Of a stretch of DNA of 64,000 bases, positions 1 to 13,271 are shown one piece after another. Position numbers and translations under genes: made by a program. The notes beneath the pieces are model-generated. The model saw only the letters and a program-made list of their open reading frames with translations, ran no database searches and was not told where the DNA came from. Numbering within the stretch: the first letter of the stretch is position 1; each line of letters begins with the position of its first letter. Source of the stretch: Galaxea fascicularis (lineage: Eukaryota > Cnidaria > Anthozoa > Scleractinia > Euphylliidae); contig OX419343.1 in NCBI GenBank assembly GCA_948470475.1, forward strand, positions 5,595,633 to 5,659,632. The letters run 5' to 3'.

Positions 1-1263
1 AGCTCACCCTGGATCGAATGGAATCTTTATTGTGTCTACGTTACCTTTTTTGTGAATGTAACATTCTTTTACATTTGTTTCACTAACACAATTAAAAATG
101 GCTTCACTCATTAAGGTGCCATTCTGTCATTGGCCGTGTTTTCACGAGCGGTTTTTTAGGTTGCTTAGCGAGTGACAACTGGAAATCGCGTGAAAACAGT
201 TCCTTTTTCATCTAGCTGGAGTCGGCAAATTTCAATAGAATTCTCATCAAATTTAAGCTACCAAACCAGGTAGCTTAAGCGAGTGGGTAATTAATTTCGG
301 CCAGTGAGGAGTTGCTTGCGGTTATTCAAATTAGAAATACAACAGGCGTGCTATTTTTATTCGTTTGGATCTCCCGCCATGTTATTCAAATTGATGTATT
401 GGCACGTCTCTCTCTTCATTTAATCTTACCCGTAAAAACACGTATCATTTTAAAGTCACTAAACGAAGTCTGCAAAAACCACTTTCAGAAATGTTACGCG
501 AAAAAACGGCTGTCGTGAAAACACGGCCAGTCTACCAGTAACAATTTTCCAAAATGTAAACGACAAAGCAATTGATGTCAATCGTGTTTTTCTAAAGTCA
601 AGTAATAGACTGTTCAATACATCGGCTTTCAATTGAGAGTCGAAAGCCAAAATTGCGTTTGCTTTGGTTTTGCATCGCTTCGCTCTGTGATTGGCCAGCA
701 AATCTCACGCCACTTTTTCAACCAATGAGAAGCAAAATCATAAACAAACACGACTTGCAGGCAAAAATTTTCCCACGCTTTACAGCGATTTCTTTCAATA
801 ATTGAAAAAACCGGCAATTATTGTTTTGTATTCTGATTGGTTCGCTGAGCTGTCTTCCTCTCTTGTGATTGGCTGAAGTTTGGTTTTGGTTTTACAAAAC
901 TCAATTGCCGAAAACTGCTCTAAAAGAAAATGACATGCCAATGACGACATTGAACTTGGTAACTACGCATGTTTTCCCACGATTGATTGCCTGTAAAGTA
1001 ACTTAAATTTAAACTAACTGGAACACCAACAATACGCTTTGAGGGAGGGACGAAATACTTTTTTACTGGCCTCGGCAGAGCGGTGAGATGGGGGCAAGAA
1101 AAACAACTTTAATAGTGCTCCGCAGCTAGCTGAGACGAGAAAGGGTGGTTGTCGTGAAAAGGCAGCCATTCGCAGAGGGTCGACCGTTAGAGTAGGACTT
1201 TAACAGATAATTCCACAACATTGTTTAGTAATTTTGTTTTCTGTAGCTGGTAATTCTTCACTG
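1..1263. other. 3' flank of the UBA-UBX-LRR gene; holds one MITE
   Basis: I see no supportable gene. The short ORFs here lack coding character. The stretch contains the inverted-repeat element at 132-528 and otherwise ordinary AT-rich sequence. The 3' UTR of the minus-strand gene should lie at the right end. Confidence 0.5.
132..528. mobile_element. MITE-like element with terminal inverted repeats
   Basis: The left end (ggccgtgttttcacgagcgg) returns as an imperfect reverse complement at the right end, closing at ggcc (525-528). The arms are about 28 bp and the element about 397 bp. There is no coding capacity, and I could not define a target duplication with confidence. Confidence 0.6.
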
Positions 1264-4200
1264 CTACTGCTGCTGGTCCTCATCTGAATCCTCAGAATCC
1301 TGAGATGGTGGGATGCAGTTCTTAGTTCTTAAAGCTTTAAGTGAAGGGCAACCTACAAAAGAAAACTGAGATTAGTAACTCTGCGAACCTAACCACAAGT
1401 ACTAATCGGCAAATTTTCTCCAAAATACCTAAATTGCAGAATACCCGGCCACTTATTTGCATGTGAATAGCACGCAATATTGTCTGTTTCGTTCTTCAAC
1501 CGATGCCGCTGCAAGAAGAAAACAGTGGTCAGAAGTGGTTGGGTATTCTGCAGTTACTTCCAAATCGGTTTTATGACCTAAGTTAAAGGTTAGCCTTGAC
1601 GAAGGACTAACACTCGAAGCGAGTGCTTTTAGAATCCCTTTACAGTGGCCAATTCCCATTATCAACTCTGTTGATAAAACCAACCTTTCGTGTACCATTC
1701 CCCCACCGACGCAGCACCACAGTTTACTAATCAGCCAGCTAGTTATCTCAACACCATTCTCCTTCAACACAGCACAGTGTCATTTTGACTTTACTTTTAA
1801 AAAAAAAGGAAAACGTTATGAAAATCCTCTGAAATTGTTGCATAGAGCGACCAAACATTCGTAAAATGACCACAAATTGTTTTTGTTTCAAAACTTTGAG
1901 AATTTCACTCAGATTACATGGGAACAAACTAAAATTGAAATCATAAAGCTCTTTACAACGACTGGATAAAATCTGCTCCTCTGAAGACTCAAGTTTTTAT
2001 GTAAAAAAAATCTTTCAACCTGAACTCTGGCCAGCTTTAACAACGATATACCAACTCCTCTTCTCACGATAGACATTACAAGAAAAAAATATTGATTGCG
2101 TTATTTAACATTATACTTTGGTAGCTGAAAGAAGTACCTGTGAGCAAAGCATGACAATCAATTGTCACCCTTGTCCAGTCAAGATTGAGCTGACTCAGCA
2201 ACGGCAAAACCAAGTGGTTCAATCTTTTGTTTGATATTCTTGTTCTACTGAGGTTCAACTGTACAAGATTCTTACACTGATTCAAAGTTTCATTCAAGAG
2301 AAGCTTGTTGCTTATTCCAGTGGATGACAAACCGAGAATCCGGAGATGCTGGAAACCTGAAAAAAATCCCAGGATATGGTATAAGACAATCTTTGCAGAC
2401 ATCTAACGTTGAATACCAGCGCAGAAATTAGTTTTCACAAATTGTGAAATTGACCTACCATACTGCAACATACTGTCGTTTCAAATAATGTCGGATAGCA
2501 AAATCTACGTGGCAGTCAAATGTATGGACTTACTCAGGTAGTCAGGTACCCCTGGATTTATGGACTCACCCTTGTATGAATAGATACTTTTCAAAAAATG
2601 CATATTAAGGGTTATGCAAAAACAATTCGGTATGAAAAAACAGACTCTTACGTGCTAATACACTGCATCCTTCGTCTGTGATTACCGTTCGGTCCAAATT
2701 CAACTCTTCAAGTTCTGTGAGAGCTGTTACAACAACAGAAAAACTTACAGTTAGACAGATATGGAAATCTTATTTCACATGACACGACATCGCCCCTGAT
2801 GAAGACACTAGACAGGAATGTCGAAACGTTGGGCGGAGAATAGAAACTTTTTAGGTTATGATTAACTAATCTTTAAACAAGAGTACCATCAAACCATGTT
2901 CTATCAAACAGAATAAAATAAAGTTGACTTGACATGGCAGGTCAGGTGGAACAGTGCAAGAATTAAATTGTACATGAATAGTTTAGACAAGTGAAATTGC
3001 AAATGTGAGGCCAGTCTTGCCTGCTAAACTTTTCATTCCATCATCAGTCAGTTTGGTATTGCTGAGTGATAACTGTGTTAACCTGGAAAGTGAAAATCAC
3101 ATAAAGATAAGAAGAACAAAACAAAGATGGCTCTTAAATCCTCTGGGTATCTAAAAACGATCTTGAATATGAAGAACCTTCTCTTGATGAATCCCAACCT
3201 GAAGCCCAAATTTCAACATTGTACTCATTTGGTCCTGATTAGAATATTTGCTGAAACATCTGCTAAAACAAACTTTGCTAAATGAGGGTGACATTATTTT
3301 GAGAGTTGTTATCCATTTACATCCCAACAGCTGGTTTTGTGGAGAGGGCAAAACTGGGAAGCCCATTAATCATTGACACACCAGCAACGTTTCGATAATT
3401 ATTGTTGTTGTTAACTTTTAAAGGAGGTGATGCCATCAAAAAATATGTCTTTAGTGTCTGGCTTAAATCACCACTGAATTCGCTTAAAAGCCATCAAAAA
3501 ATATTGCAGGGAATGGCCAATTCCAGTACCCGCAGAATGTCACTTTTGTAGTCCATGCGTCTCTATCATGTCTGGCAAGTGACTGAAGATAGTTGGTTAT
3601 TTTGAGTTCGAAAATCTTAAAAGGATTCCCATTGGAAAAATTTCTTTCAAGCTCAAATTCTGATACTTTCATTGCAGAGCAGAATTATCCATATATCCAT
3701 ATATTAATAATTATCCATTATTAATAATTATTAATTATTAATTATAATTATTAATTAATTAATATTTAATTAATTAATATTAATTAATGATTTAATAATT
3801 AATAATAGTTTGATAATTAGTAATATTAATTATTAATTAATTAATTAATATTATTATTAATTATCCAGAATTATCCATGCCTTCATCACGACAGCTCAGA
3901 TTTATACACTGTAAGTAAATATGTCCCAACCTTGTCATGTGCGCTATGCAATGGACACCTGTATCTGTGATGTGGATGTAATCTGACAGGTCAAGAGCTA
4001 GCAGTGGGAGTCCTGTCAGGAACAAAATGCATCAAACTACTACCAACCTGACTGGGCTAGGGCATGCTACATAATACATTGTATTGATCAGTAAATGAAA
4101 GCTATCATACACTTGCATCAAAAGACAAATATCATATTTCAGTGAATCTGACTGGGCTTGGCCATGATACATGTTTTGACGGTAAGTGAAAGCAACTAGT

Positions 4201-7200
4201 ATATACTTGTATCAAACGACAAATACCATATTTTTTAGTCGATCTGACTGGGCTTGGCCATGACACATGTATTGATCAGTAAGTGAAAGCAACTGTACAC
4301 TCGCATCAAATGACAAAATACTATAGGTATTGCTGTATATCACTTACTCACAACACACTCATGCTTTATTGAGTTCAACAATGGCCACAGAGGTCCAATC
4401 AGCTTCAATCAAAATGTCAATTTAATACTTTAAGTGTAATAATTTTTTAGTAATTTTTGTTTGCTTGTGTGTTGGTTGTTCATTCATTCATTCATTTAGT
4501 CAGTTAGTGAGTCTTCATCATTCATACTTATTTACTGACATGTACCTAGTTTGGTCTATCACTTGCCAGGGAAAATTACATGACATAAAAATATATATAT
4601 ATCTGCAGGGTTTAGACAGCTGTTTGCCCTTGTGCACTTAAATAGAACAACCTATCTACAACCTGTTGTCATTTAAAAGTAAAATTGGATTCAAACCTTG
4701 AATATTGTTTATTCCTCTGTCTGTAATGTGCAGTCTGTTTGGTAGTTTTAAAGTGGACAACTTCAGCCCTGAATAAAAAGTGACATTCCAGAGTCGGTGT
4801 AGCACATCTTTTAAATAGGCTATCCATATAATACCACCAAGTGGAGTATACAATACACATTTCTAGGAGCCACTTGGAAATATCTGGAATCTGGGATCCA
4901 TACTTGCTGTCACCAGGACATGTAAGAGGACCATAAGGGCCTTTGCAACTAGTCCAACAGATGATCAAAATATCAGCATTTTTATCTGTGCAAAAAAAAT
5001 GTTTCTTTCATGAACAGATAGAACCTGCAAAAACGAGAATTTGGATCAATATTTTTGTCATCGACCGCATTCATGCTACTTGTTGATTGCAGAGTTTTGT
5101 AGTGACTAAACCTCCCCTAAACGTTGTAAGGTCAGGGCTCACCTTTCCAGGTGACACGTAATTGAAAAACAAAAATACAACAAAATGTTTCTTTGCTCTC
5201 ACCTTGGAGATGGCACAATCCATCATCCGAGATATTTGTAGAGAGTAGACTAAGTGATACAAGCGATGGATGACTCGCCAGAGGAACCAAACTACCATCG
5301 CATAATGACGTGTGAGACACATTTAAATTTTCCAACTGTGGCAAATACTGAGCAATATCCAGAGTAGTTATCTAGCAATGTTATAAAACAACAAAGGTCA
5401 GATCATCCTCGGAGACCCAGGGGCAGTTAGTGGGGGCGGGAAAAAGTCTAAAGGGGCGAGGAAAAAAATCAGGCGAAGAAAAGTCAAGAACGAAATACGT
5501 TCTTGACTTTTCTTCGCCCGATTTTTTTCCTCGCCCCTTTAGACTTTTTCCCGCCCCCACTAACTGCCCCTGGGTCTCCGAGGATGAGGTCAGATGAACA
5601 GCAGCAGAGATTAAATGGAATTAACCCTTGAACTCCCAAGATCTGATTATCAATTCTCCTTTCTAGCTGCTATACAGTTTCCTGTACATTAGTTAAGAGA
5701 ATTTGTGGTTATATTAAGATACCACCCTCTGGCTGATAAACTTGTCAATTCTCATCACCTGTCCTCTCGACAAAGTTCTGATAACCTGAGCCAACAGTTA
5801 TCAAAAAAGTTACCTTTGTATGGCCAAGAGCAAGAATCTTGAGAGCTTTGAGGCCTACATGGAAAGAATTTATTTTTAAATACAAATGCTCAAGGAACAT
5901 AAGAAGCTAGTAAGTGTGCTGGAAAAGTCATACACCAGAGAATAGTGAAATCACACTCATTATTATTCCAACTGACGATGGCCGAAGAACTTCCGAAACA
6001 TGTTGTTTCCTTTCTGAAAATTATATTGGTGACCAGTGGTATTATCAAGACCTTTCGGTAACATCGCAGAATATGAAAAAAAAAATGTTAGACAAAATCA
6101 GTTAAGAGTACAGTTTAAACATGTATGATTTAATTGCAAACAGTGATCTTTGAATTCATCATACTGTAATAATGTGCATCAAATAACTGTTTACTCAGAT
6201 TCACCTCTTATGTAAAAAAAACTCATTAATTTAATAATTCACAAAGGAAACACACAATAAATAAATGTTTAATCAACATCTGTATTGTATATCTCGTGCA
6301 GATGTGGCTACATATTACATCACATTTTCAAGGCCAAAATAATCTGAAGTCTAAATATTAGTGTAAGTTAGAATAGGTAGATCTACAGTAATTAAGTTTT
6401 TTGAACTGTTTACACAGTTCACCATTTGAGTTGTATCAAGTCCTAATACATTTCTGCTCATTGTGTTGGCAATACGTAGAGAACAGTGTTGACATGTCGT
6501 GTAAATATTATTGTACACCAAATCCCTTACCAGCCATGGCTTGAAGGCAGTGATCAGTGATGCTGGTTCCACTAAAACTCAAATGCACCAAGTTGGGACA
6601 ACACGCAGCTTTCTCCAGGAAGTGACAAACTCCTCTATCAGTTATCTACAGTGTTGAAGAAAACAGAATGGGTAACTACATTCTGACATTCCCTGTACCT
6701 AAAACTACTACTTACGGTCTTTGCTCTTTTTCTTATCATACTGCTGAACAATGGAACTCACTGCCTGACTTTGTTTGAACTTCAAACTTTAATGACTTGA
6801 AAAAAGCATTAGCTACACTGTAGCTTTAACTTATGTAAACTTGGTACATTTTGTAAACGTCTGCCTGATTTACTAATAGTATTTTTAAATAAATTATTCA
6901 GCACATGGATTCATCTCATTTTAGCCATTATTGTAAATATTGTACAGAATCATATAGTTTGTAAGTTATTGTATATTATGTTGATTTCTTTTGTTATTTT
7001 CCTCTATGAAATATTAGCTTTCACTGTAGCTACTCTTAAATTCAAGAAAAAATAATGTTTATGTATGTAGGTTTATGTAGAACACACAGTTGAAGGGCTT
7101 GGCATTTGACATGTGATATGTAACATAGTTCTTTGAACTTTTGGAAGAAGTCATAAGGCAATACTCCAAATCCTAGCCTTTACTCCTTTTGCAGAAAAGT

Positions 7201-10200
7201 CCTCAATCAGCTATTGAGCACATGAATGAAAGAAGACTTGCAGGACACCACATTTTCAGGGGGACCTGGGTGAAGAGGTGTCAAGCACTGAGTAATTTAT
7301 TACATGTACAGCCTGTGTAAAAGTACATGTTGAGCTTTGACCTTTTCAACCCTTAGATCAAAATTTAAATTCTCATTTAGTGCCCCTACAAATTTTCCTA
7401 TAGAAGTAGTGGGGAGTTCTAAGTTGTTGAGATATCAAGCAACTCCATTTTGTATGATCCTGTTGTTAATTCTTGTGGCCAATCTGTTTCGTAAAGTGTT
7501 GATATCACAAGGAGAAATCTGATGCTGAGCACCCTTAGGGCTTTAAGGGTAAAGAAAACTTTTCTCTGAGCTCAAATAGTTTGACACATAAAAAAATTGG
7601 ATACAAAATAGGGAGCAGAATTTTTTGAACTTAGATGTAGATGCATAAAAACATCTACTAAAAATATTAATAAAATATTATTATTAAATCAAAACAAAAA
7701 ATTTGTTAATAACGTAGGTCATTACTTTTGTCATATCCATCTGTAACATCACCAGTGATGGAAGTTCTGCAGTAAAACAGAAAACTTTCAATGTAAAAAG
7801 CATAAAATAAAAATGATGAATTTCACTGTTGAGTGAACTAACACATTTTGAATTGGTTAAGCTTCCTCAGGCTGTTGCTCATCTTTTCCAAAAACCAGCC
7901 AAGATTCTCTGAGGCCTTCCAAACAGTGGTCTGGTGTTGCTTTGTCACTTGTCTATGACTCTGTCTGTCTCTTGTTTGGGTAAGGACTGTCACAAAGAAA
8001 ACAAAGAGGAATGACAGAAATGACAGACACAGAATAAAGTCATGCTGGGTTAGTCGTGTCACTGTTGGAACAATACTGAAAACGTAAGTGAACAGATGTC
8101 GCTTTCAGAAAATTCAAAGTGAATTGTCTTGCTTTTTTGGTCAGTTACTGTTGGTTGTCAGTGTTTTGGAGAAGATTGTTGCCAATTTTCAGTGGATTGT
8201 CACTTGTCACTTCTATCCCTTGGAAGGCCTCTTCTCTACCAATACTGTAATATACTGGGTGTCTACCCTTAACATGTAAATATTTCGAACACATAGGCAA
8301 GCAAGTTCTAAATTTAACAGGAAAGGATGCCTTGGTTAAACTGACCAAATTGGTATTTAGGCAATACACTTGATACTTGACTCATTTAGAAAATGAAAAA
8401 AATTAATTACTAATGCACTCTTTTAGGCCCAGTTAAAATGTTAAACTTTTCATGCACTGAATCAAATGCTTATTTGGGTCGACCCAAATAAATTAAAATT
8501 CAACGTTGATTCAGAGGTAGAATTAAATGCGTCAAATTAAATGTGACTCTTGATGTTTTTCTGAAAATACACTGAAATAATTTATGTGTTAGATTCGGCA
8601 CATGAGAAGTTTGATGTTTGAATCAATTCAATTCGACGATTTGATTTGGGTTGACTCAACTATTAAATTCGACCGGTCAAACATCGAATTTCTCATGTGC
8701 CAAATCAAATGATTTGATTCAGCGCATGAGAAGTTCGATGTTTGAACCAGGCCTTATTTATTAATTTTGATAGAGAGGAACCACCAGTATTCCACACTAA
8801 GCCAACTGCTACCAAATCCTATTCCCTTAAAAATAACTTTATATCTTATTTAAATCATTATTACACAAACAGTTTGGTCTGCAAACTTATCTGGTCCATT
8901 GACCTAGCACTCACTACTAATCAGTGATCACATGATTGCATAAAAAGTAAATTATGAAAAAGATAGACTGAGGCATTTTTGCAAACCTTTGATGTGAAAG
9001 AAACACTTGTCTGTGAGTTTAGCACATTGGCTCACACTGAGTGACTTTAGTCTCTTCAAAACTGAAACAATGTAGAAATGCATATTAGTTATTTACATTC
9101 TATTGAACCCTATTTGGAGGGAAATTCCAAATTTCTGAAAGCCACATTTTTCTACTTACAACCCACAACACTCCAATCATAATATGATTGGTGTGAATGG
9201 GGTATAATATTATTGTACCCCAATCACACCAACTAAACATGTTTAATTAAACCAGGTTTTAAAAAATGAAAAAATAAAACAAAAACAAAAACAACAATAA
9301 TGAAAAACTGAACTCAGGTTTTTCCAAGGGATTCAAATGAACTTTAACAAGTTCTCTAATTTGAGCTAAATTTCCAATCAATAATAGCCAGTAAGCAATT
9401 TTTAAGAAAAAAACAATTTTTAAACCTTGTTTAACTGAAGGGCTTTTAAACATGTTTACTCATTGGTGTAAATGGGGTATTAGTCACTATTAAAAACACT
9501 GCTACGGTTTGGAATTGGAAAGTTGTACTTGTACTCAAACCTGAGGTTATCTATTAAAATTTGACCACTGATTGTACAACAAGTTTTCGGCCTTGAATGC
9601 TTGTGGGAACACTAGCAGCATACAGGCAACCTTCAAAAACATTTATAGATAACAACTTGCTTGGTTTACCTGCTACTGCTTCAAGTGCTTTGTCAGTGAT
9701 TAAAGGACAGGCTCTTAAACTAAGGTGGGTGAGGTGTCTGTGCAGCCTGTGCAAAGCCAAAGAAAGAGAGATCGACAGGAAAAAATGTAAGGTTGTAGCT
9801 TGTCATGGATGATGAAGAGAAGTCAGGAACAACATTTCAGACAGAACATAACAGATTTAGAATGTGAGGTTACAGAAAATATCCTTACACCCCCCATGGA
9901 AGGTCAATGGAAATGCCAAGGGGGAGGGGGTTGGCAAAAGCAAAAGTTTGTAAAGAAAAGTATGGAGCTAAATTGGAATTTCCAGAGTGGTGGGTGTGGG
10001 GGAAGGGGGTGCAAACCTTCCATTGGGGGAGGCATGAGTATTTTCTAGAACCACACAATCACAAATGGCAGGTGACAGACCAGTTGGCTATTCTACATGC
10101 ATGGCAGGAGCTGAACTCCAAACTACTGTAAAATTCAGGCTAGTGGCCAGAGCTGGACATGAATAGAATAAAGTGGAATGTTGAATGGGATGAAAATAAA

Positions 10201-13200
10201 TGACAATGGCCAAAATGATAATTCTGTCAATTTTTTTAAAATATCTTCAAAACAAAGGTTAGAGCAATGCAGTGCTTTGTTCAAGGGCCAGGCAGCACCA
10301 AATGGGCTGGCTGTATAAAACATGGTTTTGTTGAGTAAATTTTTAAATTTATATAATCACAACATGTTTGCCTCCTGACAAAAGGAAGGTCAAAACCAGC
10401 AGGTCGTTATGGTCAAAACCATAACGAAACCCCTGTCAAAGGCCTCCAAAGTACTATGAATTTCAGGTTAGATGCTCTGACCATGACTACAATAATTAGG
10501 TGGGCCTGGATAATGGGTAACATTGTAAAATAAATTATTCCACTCAAGATGGCTTCTTAATGGAAGGCTTTCCACAAAAGGGGCACATATAATTGCATTG
10601 GCAAGATTTGGATTTAACTGCCGAATAGCAACATGTAAGTACACCTCTTTTGTACAATACCCTATAATTTTTTGTTGTCATTCAGTGCTTACAAATGTTG
10701 TATCTGACCTGAGTGCCATTAGGAGTTCATTAGTAACCAAGGGATAACAGTCTAGCTTCACATGACGCAGACCACTGTTGAGAGATTAAGGATAAGCAAT
10801 GCTAATGAGAGGGCTCAATAACATGTCTGTTGCTAAACTGAAAACAAAATTACTGTCGTGGAAAGGTGGCCGTTGCAGAGAGGTTAAAATAAAAGCTATT
10901 GTGTGGGCCATATGCCAGGACAAAAATAAATGGCCTTTACACAGACGTGGCCGTTGTAGAGAGGTGACCCTTAGTGAGGTTCAACCGCATTACGATCATT
11001 TTGAAGTTACAGGTGAATGTTATCACATGCTTACTTTAGAGACTCAAACCCTAACACTAGAAAAAAAGCTACATTAATTATTATTATATAATAATTGCAA
11101 AAGGTAACATAAAAGGCAAAGATTTTGTATCGTGAAGACTCAACTCACCAGGAAATAAAAGCCTGCATTGTCTTAGGTGCAAGAGTCTTGTTCTTCATCA
11201 GATGAGTCAGGATCTTGTCGCACAGGCCATGTGGTAGCATTCCCAGGCTAGTAATAGGGTGGTGGTGTCCAGGAAGGCGATGACTAATGTGGGTGATACA
11301 CAAGTCTACTAGGCATTGGACGTCTCTATGGAGAAGAGGCTGCTCCTCTAGGTTTGTATGACTTGGACCTACATATAATTGGTATAAATCTACTTGCATT
11401 CTATCACGAATGCCAGTCTGTGATTGGCTTAATGCTACTCGCTATCTATTCTGTGACAGATAGTGAGAAGTGTTTGTCAACAAAATTATTCTGGAACAAG
11501 AACTACAGCTGATCAGGTTGCCACACTGTTTGGCAATTCCAGTGCCACATGCAGTCTTCAAAGTACAGAAAATATAATTATCTTTAACCCTGGTGAGACT
11601 ACAACTGCAGCATCTGGACTATATTATTTTCCACCATTCTAACCAACTGAGCTAAGACATACAAAACAGTCACACAGTCTGCCTTTCACCCAGCTCGTTT
11701 TTGGCTTCATAGAACTACAGCTTGCTAGTTTATAGGGCTGGAGGATGTAAACTGGAGTTTGTGATTTGAAATCTCTTTGCAAATATAATTATGTATAACA
11801 TTCAATTATTACAACTTATCACCTAGTACCTGCTTCAGGTTGAAGCTGCTGGTGCTGTCTCATCTCCAGCCTCCTTACAGCTGACTCCCCTGGTGTCTGT
11901 GCCCTTAGTGCAGGCTCAGTAGCATGTGGATTATACTCCACGGCACCCAGTCTGACTCCACCTCCCCACACATGGTCCCACCCTCTCACCATCACATTCT
12001 GAAACCCTCCTATACCAAGAACATTGGGATCAGGTATGTCAGGGAAGCCTTCTAACTCAGGTGGGGGGCTTCTGTCAAACACTGGGGGAGCAACATTCTG
12101 CGGCTCCTCACCCAAATTATTCGTATTGTTGACATCATCACTATTTCTGTTAGAAGGTACGAGCACATTGCTTTCAATATGATTACGGTTGGTCCTTTCT
12201 CTGTTTGATGGCAATGTAGATGAGTTGTTGGAATCATGTTCCACTGGTCTGTGAGCTGTAGAAGTAACAATAATTATCAACATCAATCTTATAATAAAAT
12301 ACAGTAGTTTTAGATTGATAACTCCTACATGCAACAGTTCTAACTACTGTTCTTCACCAGTAGTTGATGAAATAGACAAGACCAAAATTGTACACTTACT
12401 AATAACAGGTAAAAGAACAAAAACAAAACAAGAGGAAGAGCAGGGCTGTAGCTAGCATGAGGCAAGACAAGGCAATTGCCTCATCTTGATATAGGCCCTT
12501 TTTTTGGCACCAGTATCGCTCAGCAACAAAAAAGTTAACTTCTACACTTGCCCAAGATTGAAGAGAGGAGAAATGCCATGGAAAATACTTAAAAGAGCAT
12601 TAATTATCTTTTGAGACGCTAGATTTCAAAATTTTCTGGGGGGCATGCTCTCAGACCCCCCTCGCAGCTCGCACCTTCGGTGCTAGAAACTTGCCTCATC
12701 TTGTTCTGAAGTCTGGCTATGGCCCTGAAGAGCCTTTGTGTGACTAATCAGTTGACAGCACAATAAATTCACACACTTTATCTTTCTTGTTAGAACTAAG
12801 GACAACTGACCGGTTGATGCTGATGGCTGAACAGATTCCCTTTTCTTCACCACAAGTGAACCACCAGGGCTGAGTCCAAGGCAGGCTAGCGTGGAAGCCA
12901 TGTCACTGGCACCAAATACCTTGTGGGGAAATGGCTGTAAAACATGGAAATCAGATTTAAATGTTGCAAACTCAATACAGGGGAGCAGGGATGACACAGT
13001 GGTGAGTGCGCTCGCCTTCCACCAATGTGTCCCAGGTTCAATTCCTGGACTTGGCGTCATATGTGGGTTAAGTTTGTTGGTTCTCTACTCTGCTCCGAGA
13101 GTTTTTCTCTGGGCACTCTGGTTTCTCCTCTCATCAAAAACCAGTATTTGATTTCACTAATTTTGTAATAGATTTCAGGGCCAAAAGTTTATTAGCCCAT

Positions 13201-13231
13201 GGCTATTACATGCTACCCTGACTAAATAAAG

Positions 13232-13271
<40 letters not shown>

